Source: GCA-2716065 sp036123135
GTDB lineage: Bacteria; Bacteroidota; Bacteroidia; Flavobacteriales_D; Parvicellaceae
NCBI GenBank assembly: GCA_036123135.1
Contig: JAZADZ010000003.1
Span: 1-59,717 of the forward strand
DNA length: 59,717 nucleotides
Direction: 5' to 3'
The translations under genes and the position numbers were made by a program. This document shows, in pieces, positions 34,011 through 42,363 of the stretch (within the stretch, counting starts at the first letter, position 1; each line of letters begins with the position of its first letter). The notes under the pieces are model-generated. The model searched no databases. It worked only from the letters and a program-made list of their open reading frames with translations, and was not told where the DNA came from.

Positions 34011-34308
34011 TTCGCTGTAGATTTGCTGCTCATTTTGATGATAAAAGCTCTTATTCAATGGTATTGGTATGGTGTTGCTGATTTGAATAACCTAAGATTT
34101 GCTTTAATAACTTCATTATTTCGTTCGGTTACAAAGTTTTTTGAATCTTAAGTCAAGAAGGGTTTTAAGTTGACAATTTTATCGCCTTTTTTAGTATGAT
34201 TTTCAATAATTAAATGGTTTTTTATTTTCAATGTATGCTAATTTTAATTCTAATTTTTCAAGCATAATTATCACCATAAATGTTGTTTTTCAATAAATTA
34301 AAATTACA
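34011..34308. other. gap between sigma operon and glycan cluster
   Basis: Apart from the optional TTG extension of the sigma gene, the region is AT-rich without an open frame of note. No RNA gene, terminator hairpin or convincing TAnnTTTG element was found in it. Confidence 0.4.
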
Positions 34309-35583
34309 TCATTCTAAATCTTCCTTGAATTTACTGATAAAATAATAGGCAACAATAATTGCAAATGTGTAAAAAATACATTGAACGATTGTAAATGCCC
34401 AAAGACTAATTATGGCATCTGAAAAACGACTATGTGCAAAATAAATAGCTCCTGATGCGAGAAATAAATGAATGAAATCAAAAATAAGGGTTTCCTTTTG
34501 TCTACCAAGTTTGATGTAGATGTAGGACAGGGAGCTTGAGATAAACATTATTGACATCCATATAGCCATAATTTTCATTATTTCAATTAGCCCCACCCAT
34601 TGGTTACCAAGCAAAAAAGTAACCCATGAGTCTGGAATGAAATGTATAAGAATTACACCAAACACTGAAACTATTGAAAGTCTTAACGACCAATAGCTGT
34701 AGGTAGACTTAAGCTCCGCTTTTGTTTTAAGCTTTGAAATCTTACTGAAATAAACTTGTGAGAAAGAGGAGGAAATGATGGCTATACTAATTCCAAGGTA
34801 CTGAACAGACGCCGCAATTTTACCCCCAAAATTATTTCCATACAATTCTACGAAAAGAGCAAGGAAAACAAAATTTATAAGGTTACCAACAAAAAATCCA
34901 GGAGAGGTATAGTAAACAAATTTTTTATGCTTAATAACTAACCTTTTCTGAAAACTAAAATCAACCTTTGTATCGATTACTGATTTACAGAAATTTTTGA
35001 AAAAGATAATGTTAGCTCCAATTGTACCGAGAAACCTTCCTAAGATTAATCCTGTAAAGTTGAAGTTAATTATACCTAAAAACAATTGAGTTGATGTACT
35101 CATAGTGCTTTGGAAAACCTTGTTGATGCTCATTAACTTAAACTTTTCCAATCGAGTAAACCAAGAGTTGAAAACTTGTAAACTTCCAAGAGTTATAACG
35201 GAAAGAGGAATCAGTAAAAGCAATTCAATTTGATTAGAAATTGAATTAAAATTTTTTGTAAAGCTTGCGTAGATGTAAAAAGTGATTAAGCTAATTATTG
35301 CAGTTATTCCAATGAGTTTAAAGCAAATTAGAGCAAGAGCTTTGGCATTTTTGGAATCTTGTTCAAGTACAATTGCAGAGTCTAATCTCAAAGAACTTAT
35401 GCCTACAAAAATCGCAACATACTCAAAAAATAATCTGAAAGGAGCGAAATCTTCAGGCCCATAAAAAAATCGTTGAAGAACAATCAAACCAACAATTGAA
35501 ATCAATTGCGCAATAGCACTTCCTGTCAACAGTGTTGAAACATTTTGAATAAAGGAAATAGTATCGCTTTTTTGTGTGTTCAA
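34309..35583 (-). CDS. polysaccharide flippase (Wzx/MATE-like)
   Basis: This 424-residue integral membrane protein has about 12 transmembrane helices of the MOP/Wzx superfamily. It opens with FIQNVSTLLTGSAIAQLISIVG, the typical N-terminus of O-antigen and lipid-linked repeat-unit flippases. Conserved stretches include RLDSAIVLEQD and GLILGRFLGT. It should move undecaprenyl-linked glycan units across the inner membrane. Its neighbours are a polymerase/ligase candidate (divergent) and, further right, glycan-modifying genes. Sequence divergence in this family prevents naming the glycan. Confidence 0.82.
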   Translation of the reverse strand: MNTQKSDTISFIQNVSTLLTGSAIAQLISIVGLIVLQRFFYGPEDFAPFRLFFEYVAIFVGISSLRLDSAIVLEQDSKNAKALALICFKLIGITAIISLITFYIYASFTKNFNSISNQIELLLLIPLSVITLGSLQVFNSWFTRLEKFKLMSINKVFQSTMSTSTQLFLGIINFNFTGLILGRFLGTIGANIIFFKNFCKSVIDTKVDFSFQKRLVIKHKKFVYYTSPGFFVGNLINFVFLALFVELYGNNFGGKIAASVQYLGISIAIISSSFSQVYFSKISKLKTKAELKSTYSYWSLRLSIVSVFGVILIHFIPDSWVTFLLGNQWVGLIEIMKIMAIWMSIMFISSSLSYIYIKLGRQKETLIFDFIHLFLASGAIYFAHSRFSDAIISLWAFTIVQCIFYTFAIIVAYYFISKFKEDLE

Positions 35584-35792
35584 TGTAGAAAATCAAGTTT
35601 TAACAAGGTACAATAGTATTTGATTGAAGCAAGATGGAATTTTAGTTGTCATTTGATCAAAATGAAAAAATGAGATTAAATTTTGTCCATTTAATCCCTT
35701 TTTGATTTAAGATTATAACACTCGGCTATCTCTCATATTTTTCTAATTTTAGCCAAAATATGTACTAATCTTTTCAATTCAAAAATATAAAT

Positions 35793-37067
35793 GTGATTAA
35801 TGATTTTCAGTTCACTTTTAGACAACTTTGTAGTTGGATGGTAAAAAATGGTGCTGTAATTTTTGCATTTTCTATCCCTCTTCACATGCTTTGCTCTTCA
35901 TATGCTTTAATTGTATGGTCGTTATTTTCCATATTCTACCTATTAGTAGGAGGATACTCAAGTAATGAATTTATAAATGTTTTTAAAAAAACAAAATCAA
36001 TAGGATTTTTTATCGTTTTGTATGTATTTCTACTTTTTGGTCTATTCAGCTCTGAAAATTTAATTGCCGGAATCGAAAAAGTTTCCATTACAATACCTTT
36101 TGTCATACTTCCGGTATTATTTTGGGTGAATAAGAAATTATTAAATGTAAAGTTAGTTCTAAATGCCTTTTTTCTAGGTTTAGTAGTTTCTTTAGTCATT
36201 TCTGCAGTATGTGCAATTGCAGTTGATAATTTTTTAATTCCAAACTTTCATCTTGGATTGGATTCTGGCACCTCTTATGCTCAAGGCGGATTTAATATTT
36301 TTTATCACCCATCCTATTTTTCCATGTTAGTTACAATTGCAATGGCATTATTATTATTTCAATTTGAATCAATTTCAATTGCGCAGTGGGTGAGGATAGC
36401 TATTTTGGTACTTTGCGCCTCGCTAATATTTTTAATTTCATCTAAGGCAGGTGTTTTAATTTCAATTGTACTTTTTTTGATAAAGTCCGTTCATGTCCTA
36501 CTATCAAAATCAAGACCATTTTCAAAACTATTAATCCTTTTCACAATTGTAGTTCCGTCCATTTTTCTATTTCAAAACAAAAGAGTTCAAAATATGGTTA
36601 CTGATTTCAACGATATTCTTCAACAAGAAACACCTATACATCCAACTGAAAGCACAGCTATGAGATGGAGCATTTGGGAAAAAGCTGTTCTTCTTATTTT
36701 GGAGAAACCAATTTTTGGTTATGGAACGGGAGATGCAAACGATGAGCTAATGAATGCGTACAAGCAAGAACCCGATCTGTTAAATGAAATTATTGTTCGA
36801 AAATACAATGCCCACAACACCTTTTTTCAGCTTTGGTTGATGATTGGTTTTACAGGACCTGCATTTATTTGTATTATATTATTGAGTGTCATGAACGCTT
36901 TAAAATTTAATTTTTTCAGTACAGCAATGGCGCTTATTTTCTTTTTAAATTTTTTGTTTGAATCCATGTTGGATAGACATGCAGGAGTAATGATTTTTAC
37001 TTTTTTTGTCTGTCTAATAATTGTTGGTAAAGACTCAGCTTTTTTTCAACGCAAGCTTGCTCGCTGA
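35793..37067 (+). CDS. O-antigen ligase / Wzy-type polymerase family membrane protein
   Basis: The 424-residue product has about ten hydrophobic helices. The conserved O-antigen ligase family region is RWSIWEKAVLLILEKPIFGYGTGDAND...HNTFFQLWLMIGFTG, with the periplasmic His and Arg used by WaaL/Wzy. It starts at a GTG (35793); the first in-frame ATG is at 35838. The job is to polymerise repeat units or join the glycan to lipid A; the two cannot be separated by sequence here. Its 3' end overlaps the convergent glycosyltransferase gene by 71 bp. Confidence 0.82.
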   Translation: MINDFQFTFRQLCSWMVKNGAVIFAFSIPLHMLCSSYALIVWSLFSIFYLLVGGYSSNEFINVFKKTKSIGFFIVLYVFLLFGLFSSENLIAGIEKVSITIPFVILPVLFWVNKKLLNVKLVLNAFFLGLVVSLVISAVCAIAVDNFLIPNFHLGLDSGTSYAQGGFNIFYHPSYFSMLVTIAMALLLFQFESISIAQWVRIAILVLCASLIFLISSKAGVLISIVLFLIKSVHVLLSKSRPFSKLLILFTIVVPSIFLFQNKRVQNMVTDFNDILQQETPIHPTESTAMRWSIWEKAVLLILEKPIFGYGTGDANDELMNAYKQEPDLLNEIIVRKYNAHNTFFQLWLMIGFTGPAFICIILLSVMNALKFNFFSTAMALIFFLNFLFESMLDRHAGVMIFTFFVCLIIVGKDSAFFQRKLAR

Positions 37068-38103
37068 AACAATCAATCACCCTTTTTCTTGCTTTTTTTA
37101 CCTTTTTCTTAAAGACCATAGGGTTTTCGATGTATGTTTTAATTTTTGAGGCCAAGTCTGAAGGATTTCCAGGTTCGAAATAATTTATTGTATTTTCCGA
37201 TCCAACCTCTTTGAAACCATTGATATCCGATGCAATAACAGGTATTTCACAAGACATACCCTCCAAGACAGATATACCGAAGCTTTCTCTTAGTGATGGA
37301 ATCACTACAACATCCATTTGATTGTAGTATTTGGGTAGTTTGTTATTTTCGATAAATCCCGAAAAGGTAATATGTTCTAGTATTCCAAGTTCAGTTGCTA
37401 ATGAAACATATTTATCCTTTTCTGGGCCATCTCCTACAAGTAGCAAATTGAATTTTGTAATTATGTTATTATTTTTTAATTGTGCAATGGCTTTTATGAG
37501 TATTTCAATACCATAAATTGACTTAAAATGTTTCACAGTTCCAATGGTAAAAGATGACCGATTAGAATTCACTAATGGTTTAAATAAATCAGTATTGATG
37601 CCAAAAGAAATTACTTCAATTTTTTTGGAAGTGTAACGCTGACTTTCTTTCTTCAATACTTCCCCAGTCGCACATATTTTGTTTGCTTTGCTTAATGAAT
37701 ATTTTAAAATAAATTTATGTAACAAGGACTTATTGGGGAATTCAAATACATCTGAACCCCAAACTGAAATAACAAACGGTTTTATTCCACATAATGCTCC
37801 GATTAATCCATAACTAGAGGCATAAAATGAGTGAAGAACATCTGGTTTAAATGATTTTATTCTTTTTCGTATTCTAAAAAAATGAGTAAGATTGGTAATT
37901 TTGAAAAAATCCAATTTCCATTTTTTTCTGCTTTTTTTTACGATTATACATTCAAAATGAACATTTTTTAGCGAATCGTAATTTGAAGTGGACTTTTCAC
38001 CAATCCCAATGAGTAGAATCTCATATCCATGTGCTGAAAGACTGCGTATCCATTTTAAGGTATGTGTGGAGTGAGGATCTGCAAGAACGGCAAGTTTGGG
38101 CAT
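36997..38103 (-). CDS. family 4 glycosyltransferase
   Basis: This 368-residue GT-B glycosyltransferase has an N-terminal acceptor half (MPKLAVLADPHSTHTLKW, HSFYASSYGLIG, VWGSDVFEFP). The C-terminal half contains the nucleotide-sugar site: IGTVKHFKSIYGIEILIKA, LLVGDGPEKD and the EX7E motif in VIPSLRESFGISVLEGMSCE. It likely adds a hexose to a surface-glycan precursor. It begins 18 bp after the sulfotransferase stop on the same strand. Confidence 0.9.
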   Translation of the reverse strand: MPKLAVLADPHSTHTLKWIRSLSAHGYEILLIGIGEKSTSNYDSLKNVHFECIIVKKSRKKWKLDFFKITNLTHFFRIRKRIKSFKPDVLHSFYASSYGLIGALCGIKPFVISVWGSDVFEFPNKSLLHKFILKYSLSKANKICATGEVLKKESQRYTSKKIEVISFGINTDLFKPLVNSNRSSFTIGTVKHFKSIYGIEILIKAIAQLKNNNIITKFNLLLVGDGPEKDKYVSLATELGILEHITFSGFIENNKLPKYYNQMDVVVIPSLRESFGISVLEGMSCEIPVIASDINGFKEVGSENTINYFEPGNPSDLASKIKTYIENPMVFKKKVKKARKRVIDCFSEQACVEKKLSLYQQLLDRQKK

Positions 38104-38121
38104 GTTTATCTATTTTTCGTT

Positions 38122-39063
38122 TTAATATCCAAAACGTTCTCTATTGAGTTTAGTTAGCGTATTGATGGAATTTATTTTTTCATTGCTCAGTTCTTCTTTC
38201 CATTTTCCAATTGAAGAGGTGTTGATTTTGTTCTTTAAATTTGAGTGTATGGACAGTTTACTAACACCTAATTTTTCAGCAGAATTTGTATTATCCAATA
38301 ATTTATCAGAATAAGTAACGTTTAGAAAAGAACAAATTGTTTCAACAATTGGTTTTGGATTTTCAACTAGTTCTTCATATTTGACATGCATGATACTAGT
38401 TGGATTTCTTTTTTTTAAAAAATCTAACATCCTAATACTGTCGTTCCATTTCCACATGGCATACTCTAAATTTCTTGCAGGATGATTGTTGATTTTCGAG
38501 TAGGAAAGAGCAACATCTCTCGGATCTCGAATCAAAAGAATAAATTTACTTCTTGGAAATTCTTCCACTATATACTTACAAAAATGGGTGGTTATGGGAG
38601 ACTGATCTCCGTAAATTTTAAACGATTTATTTTTTTTATTTGCTATGCATTGGAAAATTTTTCCAATGAGATTACTAAAATTTCTTGAGCCCTTTTCTAA
38701 CTGGCAAATTTCTTGTTTCAATGATTCTAAGCTGGTGTCCCAGTTGCATGTGTTTTTTGGTTGTTGATAATCATCGATAATTTCTCTTGAAATGCTATCC
38801 CAATTTTTATGTCTTTTCAGATTCCATTTTAGCAAAGAGTAGCCTAAAATGTATTGCTCGGGTGGAAGAAATATTTCATGGTGTGAATTGAGCATTCCGC
38901 CAAGTAACGTACTTCCGTTTCTTCCAGAACCAATTATAAAAAAAGGGTCATTAAAATGTTTGTTTATATTGTTGCTGCTCCTTCCTCCAAGGAGACTGTT
39001 TAATAACCATGTCATTAAAGGGGCTACTGTTCTTAATTTAAATCTTTTGTAAGATGTTTGCAT
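38122..39063 (-). CDS. PAPS-dependent sulfotransferase
   Basis: This 313-residue protein of the sulfotransfer_1/3 family has the 5'-phosphosulfate loop FFIIGSGRNGSTLLGGML (about residues 40-57) and the 3'-phosphate motif FILLIRDPRDVALSYS (about residues 178-193). It transfers sulfate from PAPS, most likely to a sugar of the surface glycan built by the adjacent genes. The transferase is intact and close to the usual length. PAPS-synthesis genes are not in this window. Confidence 0.88.
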   Translation of the reverse strand: MQTSYKRFKLRTVAPLMTWLLNSLLGGRSSNNINKHFNDPFFIIGSGRNGSTLLGGMLNSHHEIFLPPEQYILGYSLLKWNLKRHKNWDSISREIIDDYQQPKNTCNWDTSLESLKQEICQLEKGSRNFSNLIGKIFQCIANKKNKSFKIYGDQSPITTHFCKYIVEEFPRSKFILLIRDPRDVALSYSKINNHPARNLEYAMWKWNDSIRMLDFLKKRNPTSIMHVKYEELVENPKPIVETICSFLNVTYSDKLLDNTNSAEKLGVSKLSIHSNLKNKINTSSIGKWKEELSNEKINSINTLTKLNRERFGY

Positions 39064-39088
39064 CTATTGATCGAGCTTAAACAACGTA

Positions 39089-40063
39089 TTATAAATTGTT
39101 CCAATACCACTCAATGGCTTCATTTAGACCTTTACTTACATTGTGTGTTGGCTGGTAATTCAAAAGTGTTTGCGCTTTTTTTATTGAAGCAAGAGAGTGC
39201 TTAACATCTCCAACTCTTTCCGGACCGTGATTTATTTTAACGCTTGCAATTTTTGAATCAAAATTCGAGAGCAGGAGTCTAAGATTTTCAACTAGGTCCA
39301 GTAGAATTGATTGATCTCCACATGCAATATTAAATACTTTATTTATAGCATCTTTATTTTGAGTTGAACCAGCAAGGTGATTGGCTTGAATGACATTGTC
39401 GATGTAGGTAAAATCACGAGTCTGAGAACCATCGCCATTAATTTTGGGGGATTCATGGTTCATAAATGCTTTAATGAACTTTGGAATAGCAGCTGCATAA
39501 GCTCCATTTGGATCTTGTTTTCTTCCAAAAACATTAAAATACCTTAAACCTATAGTTTCCATTCCATACAAATTGGAGAAAACATGAGCGTACAATTCAT
39601 TAACATACTTAGTAACAGCATATGGAGAAAGAGGCATTCCAATAATTTCTTCTTTCTTTGGAAGCTCTTTTGAGTCTCCATAGGTAGAAGAGCTTGCTGC
39701 ATACACAAAACGTTTCACCCCTTGTTCTTTAGAAGCATAAAGGATGTTTAAAAACCCATTGATGTTAATTTCATTTGTTGTAAGCGGATCGTTAATTGAT
39801 CTGGGTACTGAACCAAGAGCAGCTTGGTGTAGTACAATTTCAATTCCGTCAGTCGCTTTATTGCAATCATGAGGGTTTCGAATGTCTCCTTCCAAAAGAG
39901 TAAAATTACCATGTCCTATTAAATGAGCTATGTTACTTTTTTTTCCAGTTAGGAAATTATCCATACAGGCAACCTTGTTGCCATATTCAAGAAGATTTTC
40001 GCAAAGGTTACTACCAATGAAACCTGCTCCACCCGTTACTAAAACTTGTTTATTTTCAATCAT
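39089..40063 (-). CDS. NAD-dependent sugar-nucleotide epimerase (WbpP/TviC-like)
   Basis: This 324-residue extended SDR has the NAD motif GGAGFIGSNL (about residues 10-19), a catalytic Ser-Ser-Thr-Tyr region ASSSTYGDS and the YxxxK dyad YAVTK. NVFGRKQDPNGAYAAAIPKF and GDGSQTRDFTYIDNV follow. These features best fit UDP-GlcNAc/GlcNAcA C4-epimerases such as WbpP and VipB, which make GalNAc-type donors. It feeds the glycan cluster to its right on the same strand. Confidence 0.87.
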   Translation of the reverse strand: MIENKQVLVTGGAGFIGSNLCENLLEYGNKVACMDNFLTGKKSNIAHLIGHGNFTLLEGDIRNPHDCNKATDGIEIVLHQAALGSVPRSINDPLTTNEININGFLNILYASKEQGVKRFVYAASSSTYGDSKELPKKEEIIGMPLSPYAVTKYVNELYAHVFSNLYGMETIGLRYFNVFGRKQDPNGAYAAAIPKFIKAFMNHESPKINGDGSQTRDFTYIDNVIQANHLAGSTQNKDAINKVFNIACGDQSILLDLVENLRLLLSNFDSKIASVKINHGPERVGDVKHSLASIKKAQTLLNYQPTHNVSKGLNEAIEWYWNNL

Positions 40064-40071
40064 TTATTTGA

Positions 40072-41613
40072 CTATTTTGCAAAAGCTATTGCTCTTTTTT
40101 CTCTTATTACAGTAATTTTAACTTGACCAGGGTAGGTCATTTCAGTTTGAATTTTTTGAGAGATTTCAAAAGAAAGCTCATCCGCTTTTTGATCCGATAC
40201 TTTATCACTTTCAACAATAACTCTAAGTTCTCTACCAGCTTGAATAGCGTATGCTTTGGTTACTCCTTTGAAATTAAGTGCAAGGCTTTCTAGATCTTTT
40301 ATCCTTTGAATATAAGATTCTACAATTTCTCTTCGAGCACCTGGTCTTGATCCAGAAATAGCATCACAAACTTGAACAATAGGTGAAATGAGGTTGTTCA
40401 TTTCAATTTCATCGTGATGAGCTCCAATAGCATTACAAACATCGGGTTTCTCACCAAACTTTTCAGCTAATTTCATTCCAAGAAGTGCATGAGGAAGTTC
40501 AGGCTCATCTTCAGGAACTTTTCCAATATCGTGAAGCAGACCTGCTCTTTTGGCTATTTTCGGCTTTAGTCCAAGTTCAGCAGCCATTGTTGCACAAAGG
40601 TTTGCAACTTCTCTAGAATGTTGAAGCAAGTTTTGACCATAGGAAGATCTAAATTTCATTCTACCCACCATTTTTAATAACTCTGGATGTAAACCATGAA
40701 TACCAAGATCAATACAAGTTCTTTTACCAGTTTCAATTATTTCATCGTTTAATGACTTTTTTGTTTTAGATACAACTTCTTCAATTCTAGCTGGATGTAT
40801 TCTTCCATCTGTAACAAGTTGATGCAAAGAAAGTCTAGCTATTTCTCTTCGAATTGGATCAAAACATGATAAAATTATTGCCTCAGGTGTGTCGTCTACA
40901 ATTATTTCAACTCCTGTTGCAGATTCCAATGCTCGAATGTTTCTGCCCTCTCTTCCAATAATTCTTCCCTTTATATCGTCGCTATCAATGTTAAAAACAG
41001 AAACAGCATTTTCTATGGCATGCTCAGTCGCCACTCTTTGTATCGTTTGAATGACAATTTTTTTAGCATCTTTAGATGCATTTAATTTTGCTTCATCTTG
41101 AATGTCCTTAATAAAAGCCATTGCATCTGTTTTAGCTTCATCTTTTAGTGCTTTTATAAGCTGAGACTTAGCATCTTCAGAGGAGTAGCCACTTAGTTTT
41201 TCAAGCTCTTCAATTTGATTTTTGGATTTTTTATTGAGCTCTTTTTCTTTTTTTTCAATTATTGCCAATTGATTTTCAAGGTTTTCTTTGAGCAACTTTA
41301 CCTGCTTGTCTTTTCTATTGTATTCTTCAATTTTAAGATTGATTGCTTTGTCTTTTTGTTTGAAGCTAATTTCTTTTTCTTGCATTTTTCGCTCTCTTGA
41401 GTTAATCACTTTTTCATGATTTTCTTTGAGCTCCAGAAACTTTTCTTTGGCTTGAAGAATTTTTTCTTTTTTGATGCTTTCTCCTTCTTCCTTTGCAATT
41501 TTAAGAATGGAATCTTGCTTAGATTTGTTGGTAGTGCTCAATCCAATATACATTACTATCATACCAACAACTCCTCCTCCAATAGCTCCACTAATTAGGC
41601 TTATTGTATCCAT
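40072..41613 (-). CDS. rny: ribonuclease Y
   Basis: This 513-residue membrane-anchored endoribonuclease starts mRNA decay. Parts in order: N-terminal transmembrane helix (about 5-25, SGAIGGGVVGMIVMYIGL), a long Lys/Glu coiled coil (about 40-150), KH domain (GRIIGREGRNIRALESATGV, about residues 215-235) and HD phosphohydrolase domain with HSREVA, LLHDIGK and GAHHDE. Length and layout are standard. It starts 30 bp after the zapA stop; the coiled-coil gene, zapA and rny form one minus-strand run. Confidence 0.95.
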   Translation of the reverse strand: MDTISLISGAIGGGVVGMIVMYIGLSTTNKSKQDSILKIAKEEGESIKKEKILQAKEKFLELKENHEKVINSRERKMQEKEISFKQKDKAINLKIEEYNRKDKQVKLLKENLENQLAIIEKKEKELNKKSKNQIEELEKLSGYSSEDAKSQLIKALKDEAKTDAMAFIKDIQDEAKLNASKDAKKIVIQTIQRVATEHAIENAVSVFNIDSDDIKGRIIGREGRNIRALESATGVEIIVDDTPEAIILSCFDPIRREIARLSLHQLVTDGRIHPARIEEVVSKTKKSLNDEIIETGKRTCIDLGIHGLHPELLKMVGRMKFRSSYGQNLLQHSREVANLCATMAAELGLKPKIAKRAGLLHDIGKVPEDEPELPHALLGMKLAEKFGEKPDVCNAIGAHHDEIEMNNLISPIVQVCDAISGSRPGARREIVESYIQRIKDLESLALNFKGVTKAYAIQAGRELRVIVESDKVSDQKADELSFEISQKIQTEMTYPGQVKITVIREKRAIAFAK

Positions 41614-41643
41614 ACTATTTTTCTTTTATTAAAAATGAAAGAG

Positions 41644-41931
41644 TTAAGAAGATGGGGTTTTAAATGTAAGTTCTTGGTTTAGTAGAACAATTGCTTCATT
41701 TAATTTATCGTATTCTATAGAATTTAAGTTTTCTACATTTTTGGTTGCAAATTGCAGTGCTGTCATCGCCAAAAGGTCTTGTACGTCTTTAACAGCATAG
41801 TTACTTTTTAAAGAGTCAATATTTTTATTTATTTCCGCAGCAGCTTTTCGAATAACCTCCTCCTCATTACGATCAATCGTGAGTGGGTATGTCCTTCCAG
41901 CAATTGTAACTTTTATAGAAAGTGAACTCAT
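41644..41931 (-). CDS. zapA: cell division protein ZapA
   Basis: This 95-residue protein crosslinks FtsZ filaments at the division site. It opens with SIKVTIAGRTYPLTIDRNEEE and continues with VIRKAAAEINKNI and DLLAMTALQFA, all typical of ZapA. A C-terminal helix for dimerisation follows. The gene lies 3 bp after the upstream coiled-coil gene, a conserved pair in Bacteroidota. Confidence 0.9.
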   Translation of the reverse strand: MSSLSIKVTIAGRTYPLTIDRNEEEVIRKAAAEINKNIDSLKSNYAVKDVQDLLAMTALQFATKNVENLNSIEYDKLNEAIVLLNQELTFKTPSS

Positions 41932-41934
41932 AGT

Positions 41935-42225
41935 TTACTTATTGAGTAGCGCAATACATTTATCAATTTCCTTTACCATCTCGTTAATCTTAAGCTTTAA
42001 TTCTTTGCTTTCTCCAATCTCACCTCCAACAAGCTTTTTTGACATTTTTAAAATTTTATATTTTTCTTTTAATTCAATTAGCTGGCTTTCTTTTGAAGCT
42101 AAGGAATTTTTAACTTTGGCTAGTTCATCTTTTAACGATGAATTTAGCTGAGCTAAATCATTATTATTTTTTAAGATGTGGTTAAACTTTTGCTTAATTT
42201 CTTCAATAGCATCTAGCCCCTTCAC
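41935..42225 (-). CDS. small coiled-coil protein upstream of zapA
   Basis: The 96-residue product is almost entirely helical and charged, with a heptad-like coiled coil over about residues 8-60 (SSLKDELAKVKNSLASKES) and a C-terminal helix (KLKINEMVKEIDKCIALLNK). It is the usual small partner encoded before zapA in Bacteroidota and could be a ZapB-like division factor, although sequence similarity cannot be judged in such a short coiled coil. It starts the rny run. Confidence 0.72.
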   Translation of the reverse strand: MKGLDAIEEIKQKFNHILKNNNDLAQLNSSLKDELAKVKNSLASKESQLIELKEKYKILKMSKKLVGGEIGESKELKLKINEMVKEIDKCIALLNK

Positions 42226-42363
42226 AGAATTGAATTTTAAGATGTTTCACAAAGTTAACAGCTAATGTTAATTAATCAAATTTTAACGCTGTGGTGTTTA
42301 AATGTTATTAAAAAAATTGTTACTCAATTAGGTTGTGTATTTATTTTGCAATCAAATAATTCG

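Noticed and set aside
41614..41643. 6S RNA gene next to zapA, as in proteobacteria
   Set aside because: Only 30 bp separate zapA and rny, far too short.
42265..42363. Upstream extension of the M23 gene
   Set aside because: It would place 33 non-leader residues before a clear signal peptide that starts at the ATG 42364.
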